From the NCBI RefSeq assembly GCF_023091745.1, contig NC_068913.1, positions 32,680,501-32,744,500 on the forward strand: DNA of 64,000 bases, given 5' to 3'. The notes under the pieces were generated by a model. The model was not told where the DNA came from and did not search any database. It was given only the letters and a program-made list of their open reading frames with translations. Numbering within the stretch: position 1 is the stretch's first letter; each line of letters opens with the position of its first letter. A program made the translations under genes and the position numbers. Below are positions 1 to 12,580 of this stretch, in pieces. This stretch comes from Budorcas taxicolor. Its lineage: Eukaryota > Chordata > Mammalia > Artiodactyla > Bovidae.

Positions 1-801
1 TCAGAACAGCCATCATTAAAAAGTCTCCAAATAACAAATGCTGGAGAGGGTATGTAGAAAAGGAAAACCTCCTACAGTGTTGGTGGGAATGTAAGCTGAT
101 GCAGTCACAATGGAAAACAGTATAGAGGTTCCCCAGAAAAACTCAGAATTACCATATGACCTAGCAATCCCACTCCTGGGCATGTACCCAGACAAAACTA
201 TAATTCAAAGAGATACGTGTACCCCTAAGTTCACAGCAGCACTACTCACAACAGCCAAGACATGGAAACAACTAAATTTCCACTGAAAGATAAATGGATA
301 AAGAAAACATGGTACATATATACAATGGAATATTACTAAGCCATAAAAAATGAAGTAATGCCATCTGCAGCAACATGGATGGACCTAGGAATTATCATAG
401 TAAATGAAGTCAGACAAATAATCATATATCATTTATCTGTGGAATCTAAAAAGAAATGATACAAATGAACTTATTTACAGAACAGAAACAGACTTAAGAG
501 AATGAACTTAATAGTTATCAGGGGGCAAGCACGGGACAGGGGATAGACTGAGCATTCGGACTGACATATACACACTACTATATTTAAAAGTGACAACACA
601 GACCTACTATATAGCACAAGGGACTCTGCTCAGTATTCTGGAGTAACCTAAATGGGAAAAGAGCTTGAAAAACAACAGACCCGTGTCTATGTATAATTGA
701 ATCATTTGATGTACACCTTAAACTAACACAACATTGTGAATCAACTATAGTCCAATATAAAATAGAAATTCAAGGGAAAGAGAAAAGAAAGAAGAAATAT
801 T
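1..801 (+). mobile_element. L1 LINE, 3' part (ruminant type), enters from left edge
   Basis: The sequence follows the L1 ORF2 tail and 3' UTR seen in ruminant copies: a 'ctacagtgttggtggg' block, a 'gcaacatggatggacct' block near 374, and a 3' end near 720-780 followed by A-rich sequence to about 801. The 5' part lies outside the window. The frame is full of stops, so it is a dead copy. Confidence 0.88.
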
Positions 802-1638
802 CACCTTCCAAATGGTAGGAACTTCGGTGGCATTTTTATTATTCATCCTTGGTCCATTCTGTTCACAATGCAATTTTTGGTCCAGAGGATGCTTCAGCCT
901 AGTTTCCAACTCCCTTCCAGTTACCTTAAACTAGTAAAGCAGACGCTGTTGCAACTTTCCAATCAGTCAGGGGGGCTGCCTGAGGGTCCCTGTCTCACCT
1001 AATTCACTCTAGGGTGAGGAAAAGCTCCAGCCATTGCTCATGGAAGCGGTAGGGGCCTACAGACCTGCAGATGCCTGGGAATGAGAGTTTACGCCTGGAT
1101 AAATACAACAGACCATCTAAAGCCCCAAGGAGAAGCTTGGGTAGAACCTCTAGGGAAATTAAGATAGTCCAAAGAAGTTGTCTATATGGAAGAACTGACA
1201 AAGTCACACACAGGTCCAAGAGACACATTCTCAAAAAAGATGTGAGAAAAGCTTAACTAAATTTTCCGAGCTCAGAGCATACCCAGCCAACCAGTGAATG
1301 GTTTCCCTGGCATTACAGCCAGTCTTCAAAAACTGCAAAAGGTGGCAGTTTCTCAAACACCCAACTTTTGGCAAAGAAGAAACGCACACTAAACAAAATT
1401 CAAAGGAACAAAATAATAGGTAGAAATGGATGTCCCTGAGGAACCAGACTGGGACTCCCTAGACAAAGATAACTGTCTTAAATATGCTCAAAGAGCAAAA
1501 GGAAAACAGAAAGAACTAGGGTAGAAAAAGAACTAGAAAATGATATATAAGCAATGGGATACTATCAGTAAAGAGAAATTATAACAAGGAAAAGAAACAA
1601 ATTCTGGAGAAAATACAATAACTAAATTGAATATTTCC

Positions 1639-1908
1639 CTGCTGCTGCTGCTAAGTCACTTCAGTCGTGTCCGACTCTGTGCGACCCCACAGACAGCAGC
1701 CCACCAGGCTCCCCCATCCCCGGGATTCTCCAGGCAAGAATACTGGAATGGGTTGCCATTTCCTTCTCCAATGCATGAAAGTGAAAAGTGAAAGTGAAGT
1801 CGCTCAGTCGTGTCCGACTCTCCACGACCCCATGGACTGCAGGCTTCCAGGCTCCTCCATCCATGGGATTTTCCAGGCAAGAGTACTGGAGTGGGGTGCC
1901 ACTGCCTG
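1639..1908 (-). mobile_element. BOV-A2 SINE inside old L1
   Basis: Read on the plus strand it starts with the reverse of the AGC-repeat tail (ctg repeats at 1640-1651) and contains two diverged Bov-A monomers joined by the short linker near 1775-1800. Both monomers carry the 'cgtgtccgactct' core. The dimer with an AGC tail is the defining layout of BOV-A2. Confidence 0.92.
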
Positions 1909-4005
1909 CTCCCTAGAGAAATTCAAATTCAGATTGAGAAGGCAAAAGAATCAAGAGACTTGACAAAATAATAGCCAAAAAATTCCCAAATTTAATGAAA
2001 GACATGAATTATAGAAATCCCAAGTAGGATAAATCCAAGAGATCCACACTGAGGCACACTTTAATTAAACTGTGGAATGATAAAAGAGAATGTTGAAAGC
2101 AGCAAGAGAAAAGCAACTCATAACAACAAGGGACCCTCTGTAATACTACTAGCTGATTTCACTTCAAAAATTTTGAAGAGCAGAAGGCAATAGATTAATA
2201 CATCTGTGCTGAAAGTAAAAAAACTGTCAACCAAGAATTCTGTATCTGGAAAAACTGTCCTTCAAAAATGCGGAAGAAATTAAGACGTTACCAAATAAAA
2301 GTTGAGGGCGTTCATTACTACTAGACCTGCCCACAAGAAATCCTAGAGAGTCCTTCAAGCTGAAATGAAAGGACACAGTAACTTAAAGCCATACAAAAAT
2401 ACAGTCTTCAGTTAAAGGTAAAAACACAAATATAAAACTCGGTATTATGTAAATTTGGTTTTGAAACTGCACTTTTTATTTTCTATAGGATTAAAAAACC
2501 AAATCTATGTTTCTGGGTACACAATCCATGAAGATGTCATTTGTGACATCAACAACAAGGAGAAGGAACAGAACTATCTAGGAACAGAGCTTTTGTATGC
2601 CACTTCTGTAAATTGATATCATTCAAATTAGACTGTCTTAATTTTAGAATATTATATGTAATCCCCATGGTAACCACAGAGAAAATATCTGTAGAATACA
2701 CACAAGAGGAAACGAGAAGGAATCAAAACATGCCACTACAATGAAATCAACAGAACACAAACACAGGCAGTAATTCCAAGAAATGAGGGTCAAAAAAGCT
2801 GGAAGACATAAGACAACAAAAATAAAACGGTAAAAGTCCTTCCCCATCAGCAATCACTTTAAATACAAATGATTAAACTCTACAATCAAAAGACAGATTA
2901 ACAGAATGAATTGCATGATAGGATCCAACCATATGCAGCCTACAAGAGACTTATTTCAGATCTAAAAACACAAACAGGTTGAAAGTGAAAGAATAGAAAA
3001 AGATCTTCAACAGAAGCAGTAACCCAAAATGAGACTAATATCAGATAAAGTAGATATTAATTATAAGAGACATTACCCATTGATAAAGGATCAACCCATC
3101 AAGAAGATACAATAATTATAAATATGTATGAAACATCAGAGCTTCAATACCTACAAAGAAAACACTGACAGAATTGGGAAAAAAAAGTTATTCTACAATA
3201 ACAGTTGGAGACCTCAATACAGTACTTTCAATAATGGACAGAAACAGCAGAGAGAAGATCAGTAAGGAAAAACAGGAAGTGAACATTATAAACCAACTGG
3301 AACTAGCAGACATATATAGCAGAATATACGTTTTCCTCCCAACACAACACCCAATAACAGCAGAATATGCATTTTCCTCAAGAGCAAATGGAAATCTCCC
3401 CAAGACAGACTGTCTGTGACACTACAAAACATGTGAGTATAAATTTAAAAGATTAAAATCACATCAACTACCTTTGTAATAATGACAGAAGAAAACCAGA
3501 AATCAGCAACAGAAGAAAAACTGGAAAATTCACAAATAAGTAGAAATTAAACAACACTCTTAAACAACCAGCGGTCAAAGAAGAAAACACGAGGGAAATT
3601 AGAAAATATTTTCAAAGAAGTGAAAGCAAAATATACCAAAACCTATGTGATGGAGAGAAAGCAATACTAAGAAAAAATATACAGCTACAAATATTTATAT
3701 TAAAAATGATCTCAAACCAAGAAACTAATTTTATATTATTAGGGACTAGAAGAAGTATGGTAACTAAGCCCAAAGGTTCAGAAGGAAGGAAAAAATTACA
3801 GCATAGATAAAGAACAGAACACCAACAGAGAAAAATCAGTAAAACCAAAAATCAGTTCTATGACAATAACACAACTGACAAACTTTTAGGCAGACTGATT
3901 ACCGAAAAAAGACAGAAAATCCAAATTGCTGAAATAAAGCAGAGGCATTACTACTAGTTTTACAGAAGTAACAAAGATAACAAAAGCAGTACTTTATGTA
4001 TAATT

Positions 4006-4330
4006 AGGGGCTTCTCTGGTAGCTCAGTGGTAAAGAATCCACCTGCCCATGTAGGAGGCACGGGTTCAATCCTTGATCCAGAGATCCCACATGCCGGGCA
4101 GCAACTGTGCCCATGGACCACAGCTACCGAGCCTGTACTCGGAAGCCCGGGAGCCACGGCTGCTGAGCTTGTGTGCTGCAGCCGCTAAGCCCCAGGCTTC
4201 CCAGAGCCCGCGCGCCACAGAGCAGCCACTGCAACGAGAAGCCCGTGCACCGCAGCTAGCGAGCAGCCCCTCAATGCAGCTGCCGAGACCCAGCCAAGCG
4301 AAAAGCAAGCAAATCATATTTTTTAAAAAA
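4006..4330 (+). mobile_element. tRNA-derived CHR-type SINE inside old L1
   Basis: The head (about 4006-4080) resembles tRNA, with A-box-like 'tagctcagtggtaaag' and B-box-like 'gggttcaatcc'. The body is a long GC-rich string of 'agcccgggagcc'-type units and the end is A-rich. This matches the cetartiodactyl CHR family rather than the shorter Bov-tA. It is more diverged than the BOV-A2 copies. It also raises the local GC content, which opens a spurious 99-codon frame. Confidence 0.82.
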
Positions 4331-6158
4331 GAGTCTTATGGGCAATTACATGTCAAAAAATTAGCTAGATGAAATGGGTAAAACACACAACCTTCCAAGA
4401 CTGATTCCTCAAAAACAAAAAACCTAAACAGATTTCTAACTAATAAGAATTTGAATAATGAAAAACCTCCCAACAAAGTAAATCCCAGGAACAGAGTTCT
4501 AGTTAACATTTAAAGAAAAAATTAACACCAATCCTTCTCACATTCTTTTAAAAAAAAAAAAAGTGAAGAGGAGAGAACACTTCTTACCTCATTCTATGAG
4601 GCTGGTTATTATTCTGACAGCAAAGCCAGACAATCTTTTCATGGTTTTAAAAAGCTCCACAAACAATGGAAGGAATCATTACCAACCTAATAAAGGCCAT
4701 ATATGAAAACCCCGCAGCTAATATACTCAATGGTGAAAGACTTAACACTTTCTCCTATGATCAGGAACAAAACATCTACCTTCACCACTTCTATTCAACA
4801 TAGTATTTGAGCAATTATCCAATGAAAATAAATAAAATGCATCCAAATTGGAAAGAAGGCATTAAAACTGTTTGCAGGTGTTTAGAACATCTAAAGATCC
4901 CATAGAAACTATCATAACTATTTTTCAAATTCAAATCGAATCAGTAGCATTGCTATACACTAACAAGGAACAATCGGGAAAAATTCCATTTATCAGAGCA
5001 TCAGAAAAAAAAAAAAAACTCTTAGGAATTAACTTCGGCCATGAGGCTGAAGACTTACACACTGAAAACTATAAAAGACCACTGAATGAAATTCATGAAG
5101 ACATAAATAAATGGAAAGATATCACATATTCATAGATTGGAAGATTTAATGATGTTGAGATGACAACACTACCCAAAACTATCTATATACCCAACACAAT
5201 CCTCATCAGAATCATGGTAACACTTTTTTGCAAAAACAAAAAAGCTCTTATGAAAATTCATGTGGAATCTCAAGAGGCCCTGAAAAATCAAAACAATCTT
5301 GAAAATGAAGAGCCTCACGGGAGTATTCACACTTAATTGATTTCAATACTTACTACAAAACTACACTAATCCAAACAGTACAGTCCTAGTACAAAGATGG
5401 ACTTTTAGATCAGTGCAATAGAACACAGCACCCCAAAATAAACCCTTGACTAGATGGTCAAATGACTTTTGACAAGGATCCTAAGACTGTTCAATGGGGA
5501 AAGGATAGTCTTCAACCAAGGATGCTGGAAAAACTGTATTTCCGCATGCAAAGAATGAAGCTCAAACCTTATCTTACACCACCTACAAAAAACTAGAAAT
5601 GCAAAGACTCTAAATGTTAAGAGCTGAAACTATAAAAACTCTTTCCTTCTTGGAGGAAAACATAGATGGAAAAATTCATGACTTGGATATGACACCAAAT
5701 GCACAGACAAGAACAGGAAAAGAATATAGATAATGATTGGACTTCACCAAAATTAAAAAATTTTCTGCACTAAAGGATACTACCAAGAGAATGAAAAATA
5801 CAACTAGAGAATGGGAGAAAATATTTGCAAATCATGTATCTGATACAGGGTTAATATCCAGAAAATAGAAAAAACTCTTACAGCGCAACCAAACACTAAT
5901 TTAAATATTAGCAAAAGGCTTAGATATTTCTCCAAATATATGCAAATAGCCAATAAGCAACTGAAAAGATGCTCAACATCATGAATCATTAGGGAAATGC
6001 AAATCAAGACCACAATGAGATATCATGTCACACCCATTAGGATGGCTATTATCAAAAAAATAGAAAACAAGTGTTTCTGAGTAAGCAGAGAAATTGGAAC
6101 ATTTGAGTACTGTTAGTCGTTATGAAAAAAGTGTGCAGCCACTGTGGCAAACAATATG

Positions 6159-6374
6159 ATGCTGCTGGTAAGTTGCTGCTAAGTCGCTTCAGTCATGTCC
6201 GACTCTGTGCGACCCCACGGACAGCAGCCCACCAGGCTCCCCCATCCCTGGGCTTCTCCAGGCAAGAACACTGGAGTGGGTTGCCATTTCCTCCTCCAAC
6301 GCATGAAAGTGAAAAGTGAAAGGGAAGTCGCTCAGTCGTGTCCAACTCTTAGCGACCCCATGGACTGCATAGCT
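6159..6374 (-). mobile_element. BOV-A2 SINE, truncated, inside old L1
   Basis: It shows the same reverse-oriented dimer as the copy at 1639, but the second monomer stops near 'gactgcatagctcc' at about 6372. L1 sequence continues directly on both sides. Confidence 0.9.
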
Positions 6375-6927
6375 CCCCAAAAAATAAACACATAATTATC
6401 ATACGATCCAGTAATTCCGCTTTTAGGTATATGTTCATAAGTATTAAAAGCAGGGATTCAAACTGATATTTTACACCAATGTTTATAGCAGCATTATTAA
6501 AGATGGCCAAAAGGTAGGAACAGCCCACATGTCCATGCACGAATGAATGGATACTATATAAAATATAGCATATGCATACAATAGGTTATTATTCAGATTG
6601 TAAGAAGAGATATCTTTGAACCTTGAAAATACACTAAATGAAATACATCAGACATGAAGGGATAAACACTGTATGCTTCCAGCGAAATTCACAGAAACAC
6701 AAAGTGTTTCTGGGTGATTACTATGGACTGGAGGGAAGGAGAAGGAATGGAGAGAATTGTTTAAAGGGTACAGTTTCAGTTCAGGATGATGAAGAGGTTC
6801 TGGGTGTGAACAGTGGTAATGGTTACACAACAACGTGACTGAACTAGGTGCCACTCAGTTATACATTTGAAAATGGTTAACATAGTAAAATTTATGTTAT
6901 GTATATTCTGCCATCATAAAAAAAAAG

Positions 6928-8500
6928 GCAGAAGAAAAAAGTCAATGCTATTCTTAAAAGACAAAATGTAAGTGGGAGGAAATTAACAGATGTGTCTGTA
7001 TCTTGGGTAGCCTACGAACCAAACAAAGTTTTGGCAGACGTCCTGGGAGGGAACGGAGCCAAATCACTTGGGAAGTTCTGGCTAATTTCCTTTTCCAAAG
7101 GGTCAGCAGACAGGAAATGTGACGCCAATGTTAAGATCTCTGTACTCTAAAAGACTGATTATCAAATCAAACTAGTCTGCTCTCAGTGGTTTTCAACAAG
7201 CTGCTATTGACATTTTGGTGGCTTCTCCCTATGGGACACTTCTGCCCTGCCTGACACAGGGCACTGACATCCCTGAACTCTGAAGCCCTGACAACAGGCA
7301 CATCCCCCTACTTTTGACAAGCCAGAAGTAGCCCACTTCTATCACCACCGTGACACCAGTTCACTCAGATGAGAACCACAGAATCCAAATTGAAACACAC
7401 ATGCCTTTGCGTGTCTGTCAGGACAGGACAGATTACAAAGCAGCAGCAAACGACTCCACGTCTGAATGATCTAAAGCAAGAGAGCCTTCTTTCTTGTGCA
7501 CAGGACATGTTGGTCCTGGGCCAGCCAGGTGGGCCACTGCACACCATCCTCACCCAGGATCCAGGCTGACAGCGCTTCCACCGTCAGGAACATGGGCAGA
7601 GGGAGCATGACAAGGTAGGCGATGCGCCGGCTTTAGAGAATGTCACCTGGACCTGATACACGAGACTTCTGCTCACATTTCACTAGCCAGAGCACATCTT
7701 AAGTCTTGCCTGTTTCAGGGGCCGGGAAAATGCATTTATCAAAGGAACAAGAATATTTGTATAGAGCTCTGATGGCTACCAAACTATGACTGGAAAGCAT
7801 TCCATGAAGTAGAAGACGCTGTGTCAATGTTCATTATTAAAAGTGATTAGAGGGTGTAATTGTACCAACGTGTGCCAAAGGACCCCATGAGCAATGAGTC
7901 ACAGGGGTAGGGTGACGTGGGCAATCTACAGCCAGTGTCAGCGTGGTGTAGCGAATGCAAACAGGGAGGTCAGCCCAGGAGGGCACCTGACCCCGTCACG
8001 GCATGATGACCGAAGAATCCAGGGGCCCCGAGGTCGGCCACGTCCACACGGTCAGCCTAGAGGACGTGCAGGAAGTCCACAGGCAGATGCAGGAGTCTGG
8101 AGGACACGCAGGCAGGGGATACTGTCTCTTGGTAAGCCACTGTCCCTGTGCTCAGTGCAGACAAGCCTTGCCCTGCACACTCCTGCACACCCCACGGCCC
8201 AGCCCTGCACGCTTCCTAGAGGGAGCCTCTTGACACACTTCTGCCCTGCCAGGGGAAACACGCTGAACAATCCCCGGGATGCCGGCCTGTGCAGGCAGCT
8301 GACACCACTTGGCGCCTGGCTTTGTGCCACGGTGAATGGGCACACTCCCTAAGAGTGCATCCTCTCTCAGCTCCCAATTACAGCTGAGGAAGAGGATCCC
8401 CTAGTACAATAACACTCACAAGGACAACTAGATGCTCTTTTCAGTGAATTTTTGAAGCAATCAGTGTGGGAAAAGAGAACAAGGCAGTTTTATACTTTTT
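6928..8500. other. Spacer without a recognised gene
   Basis: No full repeat or gene is recognised. The part from about 7890 to 8350 is relatively GC-rich and keeps overlapping open frames on both strands (152 codons plus, 97 minus), but none has a recognisable domain, a start context or conserved-looking composition. Around 7170-7330 the text weakly resembles an old DNA-transposon remnant; I do not assign a family. Confidence 0.5.
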
Positions 8501-8541
8501 TTTAAAGTCAGGTAAGGAAAAATAAAAAAAATAAAAAAATA

Positions 8542-8806
8542 AAGTCAGGTAAGGAAAACCTCTGCAAGAGGTCATGTGCATGTAGGAGAAAGGCTGGATG
8601 AGGCCCCACCGGCTCTAACTATTTTATTTAAAAAAACAAAACAAACAAACAAACAAACAAACAGAAAACCTCCCCAAATAATTTTTGGGGGGGAGTTTTT
8701 TGGGGAGTTTTTTTTTTTAATAAAATAGTTAAAGCCGGTGGGGCCTCATCCAGCCTTTCTCCTACATGCACATGACCTCTTGCAGAAGGTTTTCCTTACC
8801 TGACTT
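8542..8806. repeat. Large imperfect palindrome (fold-back), arms about 90 bp
   Basis: The left arm (8542 to about 8630) starts 'aagtcaggtaaggaaaacc'. Its reverse complement is the right arm (about 8718-8806), ending 'ttttccttacctgactt'. I see one single-base indel (cctctg versus ccttctg) and one mismatch (ggctCtaac versus ggctTtaac). The spacer of about 85 bp is A/CA-rich on the left and G/T-rich on the right. A short partial direct copy of the outer arm lies just upstream at about 8504-8518. The arms could form a long hairpin. Confidence 0.9.
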
Positions 8807-8978
8807 GCATGCTCAGTATGACTCTTTGCAACCCCATGAACTGTAACCTGTTAGGTTCCTCTGTCCATGGGGATTCTCCAGGCAAGAATACCAGAATGGG
8901 TTGCCAAGCCTTCCTCCAGGGATCGGACCCCTGCGTTGTCCAGCGGATTCTTTACCAGTGCCCCAACTGGGAAGCCCC
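8807..8978 (-). mobile_element. Bov-tA SINE abutting the palindrome
   Basis: Reversed Bov-tA: the Bov-A half ('gactctttgcaaccccatga', 'ccaggcaagaatacc') is followed by the reversed tRNA-like head ending 'tgggaagcccc'. It begins exactly where the right palindrome arm stops. A 12-bp piece ('ccccaactggga') occurs at its tRNA-side end and again a few bases downstream, near 8986-8997. Confidence 0.85.
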
Positions 8979-9045
8979 TCCCTCCCCCAACTGGGACTAA
9001 CTGTTAGTAAAAAAACAAAGAATTAAGAATAAACATAATTTTTAA

Positions 9046-10855
9046 CAGTTTAGTATTAGCACAAAAACAGAACTATGGATCAGTGGGAAAGAACAGAGAG
9101 CCCAGAAAAAAGTCCACACAGCTATGGCCAATTAATCTTCAGCAAAGGAAGCAAGAATATACAATGGAGAAAAGACAGTCTCTTCAGCAAGTGGTATTGG
9201 GAAAGGTGGACAGCCACATTTAAGCCAGTGAAGTTAGAACACACCATCATACCACAGAAGAAAATAAACTCAACACGGCTTAAAGACTTAAATATAAGAC
9301 ATAAGACCATACAACTGCCAGAAGAGAAAACAGGCAAAACATTCTCTGACATAAATCACAGTGATGCTTTCTCAGGTCAGTTTCCCAAACAATATAAATA
9401 AAAGCAAAAATAAACAAATAGGACTTAATCGAACTTAAACACTTTGCACAGCAAATAAGCCATAAACAAAATGAAAAGACAACTTACAAAATGGGAGAAA
9501 ATATTTGCAAACCATGTTACCATCAAAGGTTTAATTTCCAAAATATACAACCAACCCACACTGCTCAATAAAAAAGAAAAAAAAGAAAAAAAAAACTTAA
9601 AAAATGGGCAGAAGACCTAAGTAGATATTTCTCCAAAGAAGGCATACAGATGGGCAACGGGCACACGAAAACAGCTGAACATGGTGAATTCTTAGAGAAA
9701 TGCGAATCAAGACTATACAGTGAGGCTGTCACCACACACTAGTCAGAAGAGACACCCTTCAGTTCAGTTTAGTTGCTCAGTCGTGTCCGACTCTTTGCGA
9801 CCCCATGAATCGCAGCACGCCAGGCCTCCCTGTCCATCACCAACTCCCGGAGTTCACTCAGACTCACGTCCATCGCGTCAGTGATGCCATCCAGCCATCT
9901 CATCCTCAGTCGTCCCCTTCTCCTCCTGCCCCTAATCCCTCCCAGCATCAGAGTCTTTTCCAATGAGTCAACTCTTCGCATGAGGTGGCCAAAGTACTGG
10001 AGTTTCAGCATTAGCATCAGTCCTTCCAAAGAACACCCAGGACCGATCTCACATTTAAAAGTCTACAAATAATAAATGCTGGACAAACTGTAGAGAAAAA
10101 GGAATCCCCCATACACTGTGGGTGAGAATGTAAATTGGTGCAGACATTTGGAAAACAGTATGGAAGTTCCTCAAAAAACTAAAAATAGAGTTGCCACATG
10201 ATCCAGCAATCCCACTCCTGGCCATGTATCAGGCAAAGATGAAAATGCTAATTCAAAAAAAATAGAACACTGCACCCCAATGTTCACAGAGCACTATTTA
10301 CAACAGCCAAGACACGGAAGCACCTAAATGCCCACTGACACATGAATGGATAAAGAAGATGCGCTGTGCACACACACACACAAATATTAGTCATAAATAA
10401 TAATAAAACAATGCCATTTGCAACAACATGGACAGACCTTGAGATTATAATGTTAAGTGAAGGAAGTTAGAAAAATAAAGACAAATACCATATGATATCA
10501 TTTATATGTGAAATCTAAAATATAATAAACTTATTTATAAAACAGAAATAGACTCACATACATAGAAAACAAACACGCTTACCAGAGGGGAAAGGAGGTG
10601 GGTAGGGATAAATCCAGAGTTTGGGATTTGCAAATACTGTATTTTTATATAACAGAATTTATATAAAACAAACAAGGTCCTACTGGACAACACAGGGACT
10701 ACATTCAACATCCTATAATAAACCATAATGGAAAAGGATATGAAAAGGAATATACATCTCTATAACTAAATCACTTTGCTATAGCAAAGAAGAAACTAAC
10801 ACATCACTGTAAATCAACCTCAATAAACAAATAAAAATATAAAAATTAATGATTT
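9046..10855 (+). mobile_element. L1 LINE, ORF2 C-terminal part plus 3' UTR, split by BovB
   Basis: The ORF2 C-terminal region is recognisable from 'acagagagcccagaaaa' (about 9095) to the 3' UTR, with an A-rich end near 10850. A 108-codon remnant of ORF2 (9075-9401) is still open but is only a tail piece. L1 text stops at about 9757 and resumes at about 10052, flanking a BovB insertion. Confidence 0.87.
9758..10051 (-). mobile_element. BovB LINE 3' fragment inside L1
   Basis: Read on the plus strand it begins 'ttcagttcagtttagttgct' and runs through the reverse of the BovB 3' end. The reverse strand keeps an 86-codon fragment of the BovB ORF C-terminus. The L1 it interrupts continues in register on both sides, so BovB arrived later. 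Confidence 0.9.
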
Positions 10856-11510
10856 TTTCAATGCACTTTTATTTTTAACTTTCTATTTTAAACCAATGTT
10901 ACTGGAGAACAAAATAAAGGGCACTAGGCATTTTGCATTAAAAAAATATTCTGAGAGAATTCAGTATCAATGATAGCTCCCCCCTCGCCCCACTGCCCTC
11001 AACTTAACCACCCTCAGAGTCATGGAGCTTTAAGTAAAAGCATGGAGTAGGTTGGGGGGGTGGGCAGGTATTTATTTATTTCAGGGCTTATTAAAGGTAC
11101 AAGTTCTAAATTTTATACTTGGCAGTTCCGTGCTGCTTAAGCTGGGGAGCTCAGTAACAGCCAGAAGGCTTTCAGGACCACAGGAGGGAAAGAGGAGGGG
11201 AAGTTTTTTTCCCAGAATAATAATTTAAAAGAGCATTCTTGAATAAAAACATATCATGGAATAGGCATGACTTTTAAAGATAAAACAAGATTAATGGGAA
11301 CATCTCCTGCACAGGCAGAGTGAGACTGCACACCTCCAGGCCACCGGGGCAGGCACAAACTGGCCTCCACCATGAATCAGTCCAACAAAAATTTCCAGAA
11401 GCTCTGTTCCAGCCTGTCATAACTCACGCCTGCACTCACTATACACAGACAATCCTAAACCATCTTTCTTTAAAAATTCAACAAATATTTAACAGCTGTG
11501 ATTTGCCAGG
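10856..11510. other. Spacer, nothing recognised
   Basis: AT-rich sequence with a short C-rich patch near 10980-10993 and a G-rich patch near 11052-11062. It contains reverse-oriented AATAAA motifs (plus-strand tttatt at about 10868 and 11070). These could serve a minus-strand transcript but are not specific. Confidence 0.4.
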
Positions 11511-11717
11511 GGTTTCCCAGGTGGCACCACTGTTAAAGAATCCACCTGCCAATGAAGGAGACTCAGGAGACACAGGTTCGATCCCTAGGTCAGGAAGATC
11601 CCCTGGAGTGGGAAATGGCAACCTGCTCCAATGTTCTTGCCTAGAAAATTCCATGGACATAAGAGGCTGGCAGTCTGCAGTCCATGGGGCCCCAAAGAGT
11701 CAGACATGACTAAGCAC
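11511..11717 (+). mobile_element. Bov-tA SINE
   Basis: The tRNA-like head ('ggtttcccaggtggca', 'caggttcgatccctagg') is followed by the Bov-A half ending 'gagtcagacatgactaag'. It is diverged from the consensus pattern. Confidence 0.88.
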
Positions 11718-12380
11718 GTATGATATGCCAGGCCCTTCACTCACTGGGATAAGTATCATTTTGGCCTGCCACATGATTTGGGGTGATCAGCCATCACCCT
11801 GGGGTAAATCCTGGGCTCTCCAAGCAGAGGAGGTGTCTACCAGCAGGCAGCCGAGGGAGGGCCAGCTCTTGTGCCAAAAAGACTCAAAGGCACTTGCCAG
11901 GTACACGGGATCCTCAGAAGCAGAGCTTTAAACATGGCGGGGGGGGGGGGGGGGGGGGGGGCGGGGCTGCCCACAAGCAGTGCTGCTGCTATACAGGGTT
12001 TGGGGGAACAGAAGAGGGGGTCTTTGGGGAGGGATCCCTGGACTACACCCAGCCCTGAGGATACAGTTCAACAGGCAGGACAACCTGTGAAAGGTGTCAC
12101 CACACACCTGATGGCCCATGTTATACTGTTTTATGTGCAACATGCAACCAGAAAATGCCTAGATCTTAAGCGTACAGCACGGTGACATTTTACAAACTGC
12201 ACCCATCTATTACAACCAGCACATCAAGAAAAACTTCTGTTTTTTAAGCTCTCAGAAAGAGCTTTTATAGTGAGTGAACCTACTGTTTGATCTCTGGACA
12301 TCCACAACATCAAGGAAAACACAGTTTCAGGAATGCCACCTAGAAGATGATTTACAGCCCAAATAAGCAAGACCAAAGAA
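11718..12380. other. Spacer around the G run, nothing recognised
   Basis: Apart from the G run I see no repeat or coding signal. Glycine-rich open frames across the run are produced by the homopolymer itself. Confidence 0.4.
11939..11961 (+). repeat. Homopolymer of 23 G
   Basis: An uninterrupted run of 23 guanines is followed by C and GGGG. It is a G-quadruplex-capable tract and a length-unstable one. No gene surrounds it. Confidence 0.97.
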
Positions 12381-12580
12381 GGCTTCCCTGGTGGCTCAGA
12401 GGTTAAAGAGTTTGCCTCCAATGCAGGAGACCTGGGTTCAATCTCTGGGTGGGGAAGATCCCCTGGAGAAGGAAATGGCCATCCACTCCAGTATTCTTGC
12501 CTGGAGAATCCCATGGATGGAGAAGTCCATGAGGTCACAAAGAGTCGGACACGACTGAGTGACTTCACCTTACCTTACCT
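12381..12580 (+). mobile_element. Bov-tA SINE with target-site duplication
   Basis: A full Bov-tA from 'ggcttccctggtggctcag' to 'acacgactgagtgacttcac', followed by a 'ttaccttacct' tail. The flanks share 'aaagaaggctt' (left at about 12376-12386, right at about 12582-12592), consistent with a target-site duplication that includes the SINE's first bases. Confidence 0.93.

Larger units (their letters stand above)
805..6927 (+). mobile_element. Old L1 LINE, nearly full length, decayed
   Basis: A single old L1 can be followed from a 5'/ORF1-like part (about 805-2800), through the ORF2 endonuclease-like region (from about 2860) and reverse-transcriptase region, to a 3' UTR ending in an A-run near 6920. 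The order of recognisable blocks matches L1 and the copy is interrupted only by three SINEs. Many stops and frameshifts remove coding capacity; the longest frames inside are about 80-90 codons (3174-3419, 4872-5135). Divergence from the ruminant L1 ends elsewhere in the window suggests an older mammalian subfamily. Where the 5' end starts is uncertain. Confidence 0.8.

Noticed and set aside
1656..1963. Small frames of 60-100 codons repeated in many places (for example 6189, 29049, 53627, 60291)
   Set aside because: They are the same stop-poor frames of BOV-A2 and Bov-tA SINEs, not genes.
4006..4330. tRNA gene
   Set aside because: The A- and B-box-like text belongs to a tRNA-derived SINE head. 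No cloverleaf with anticodon arm and proper 3' end is present. The same applies to every Bov-tA head.
7894..8352. 152-codon plus-strand frame with a donor-like 'ttggtaagcc' near 8130
   Set aside because: It overlaps comparable frames on the other strand, has no recognised domain and no acceptor or partner exon.
11783..12185. Glycine-rich frames of 91-104 codons
   Set aside because: Created by reading through the 23-base G run.
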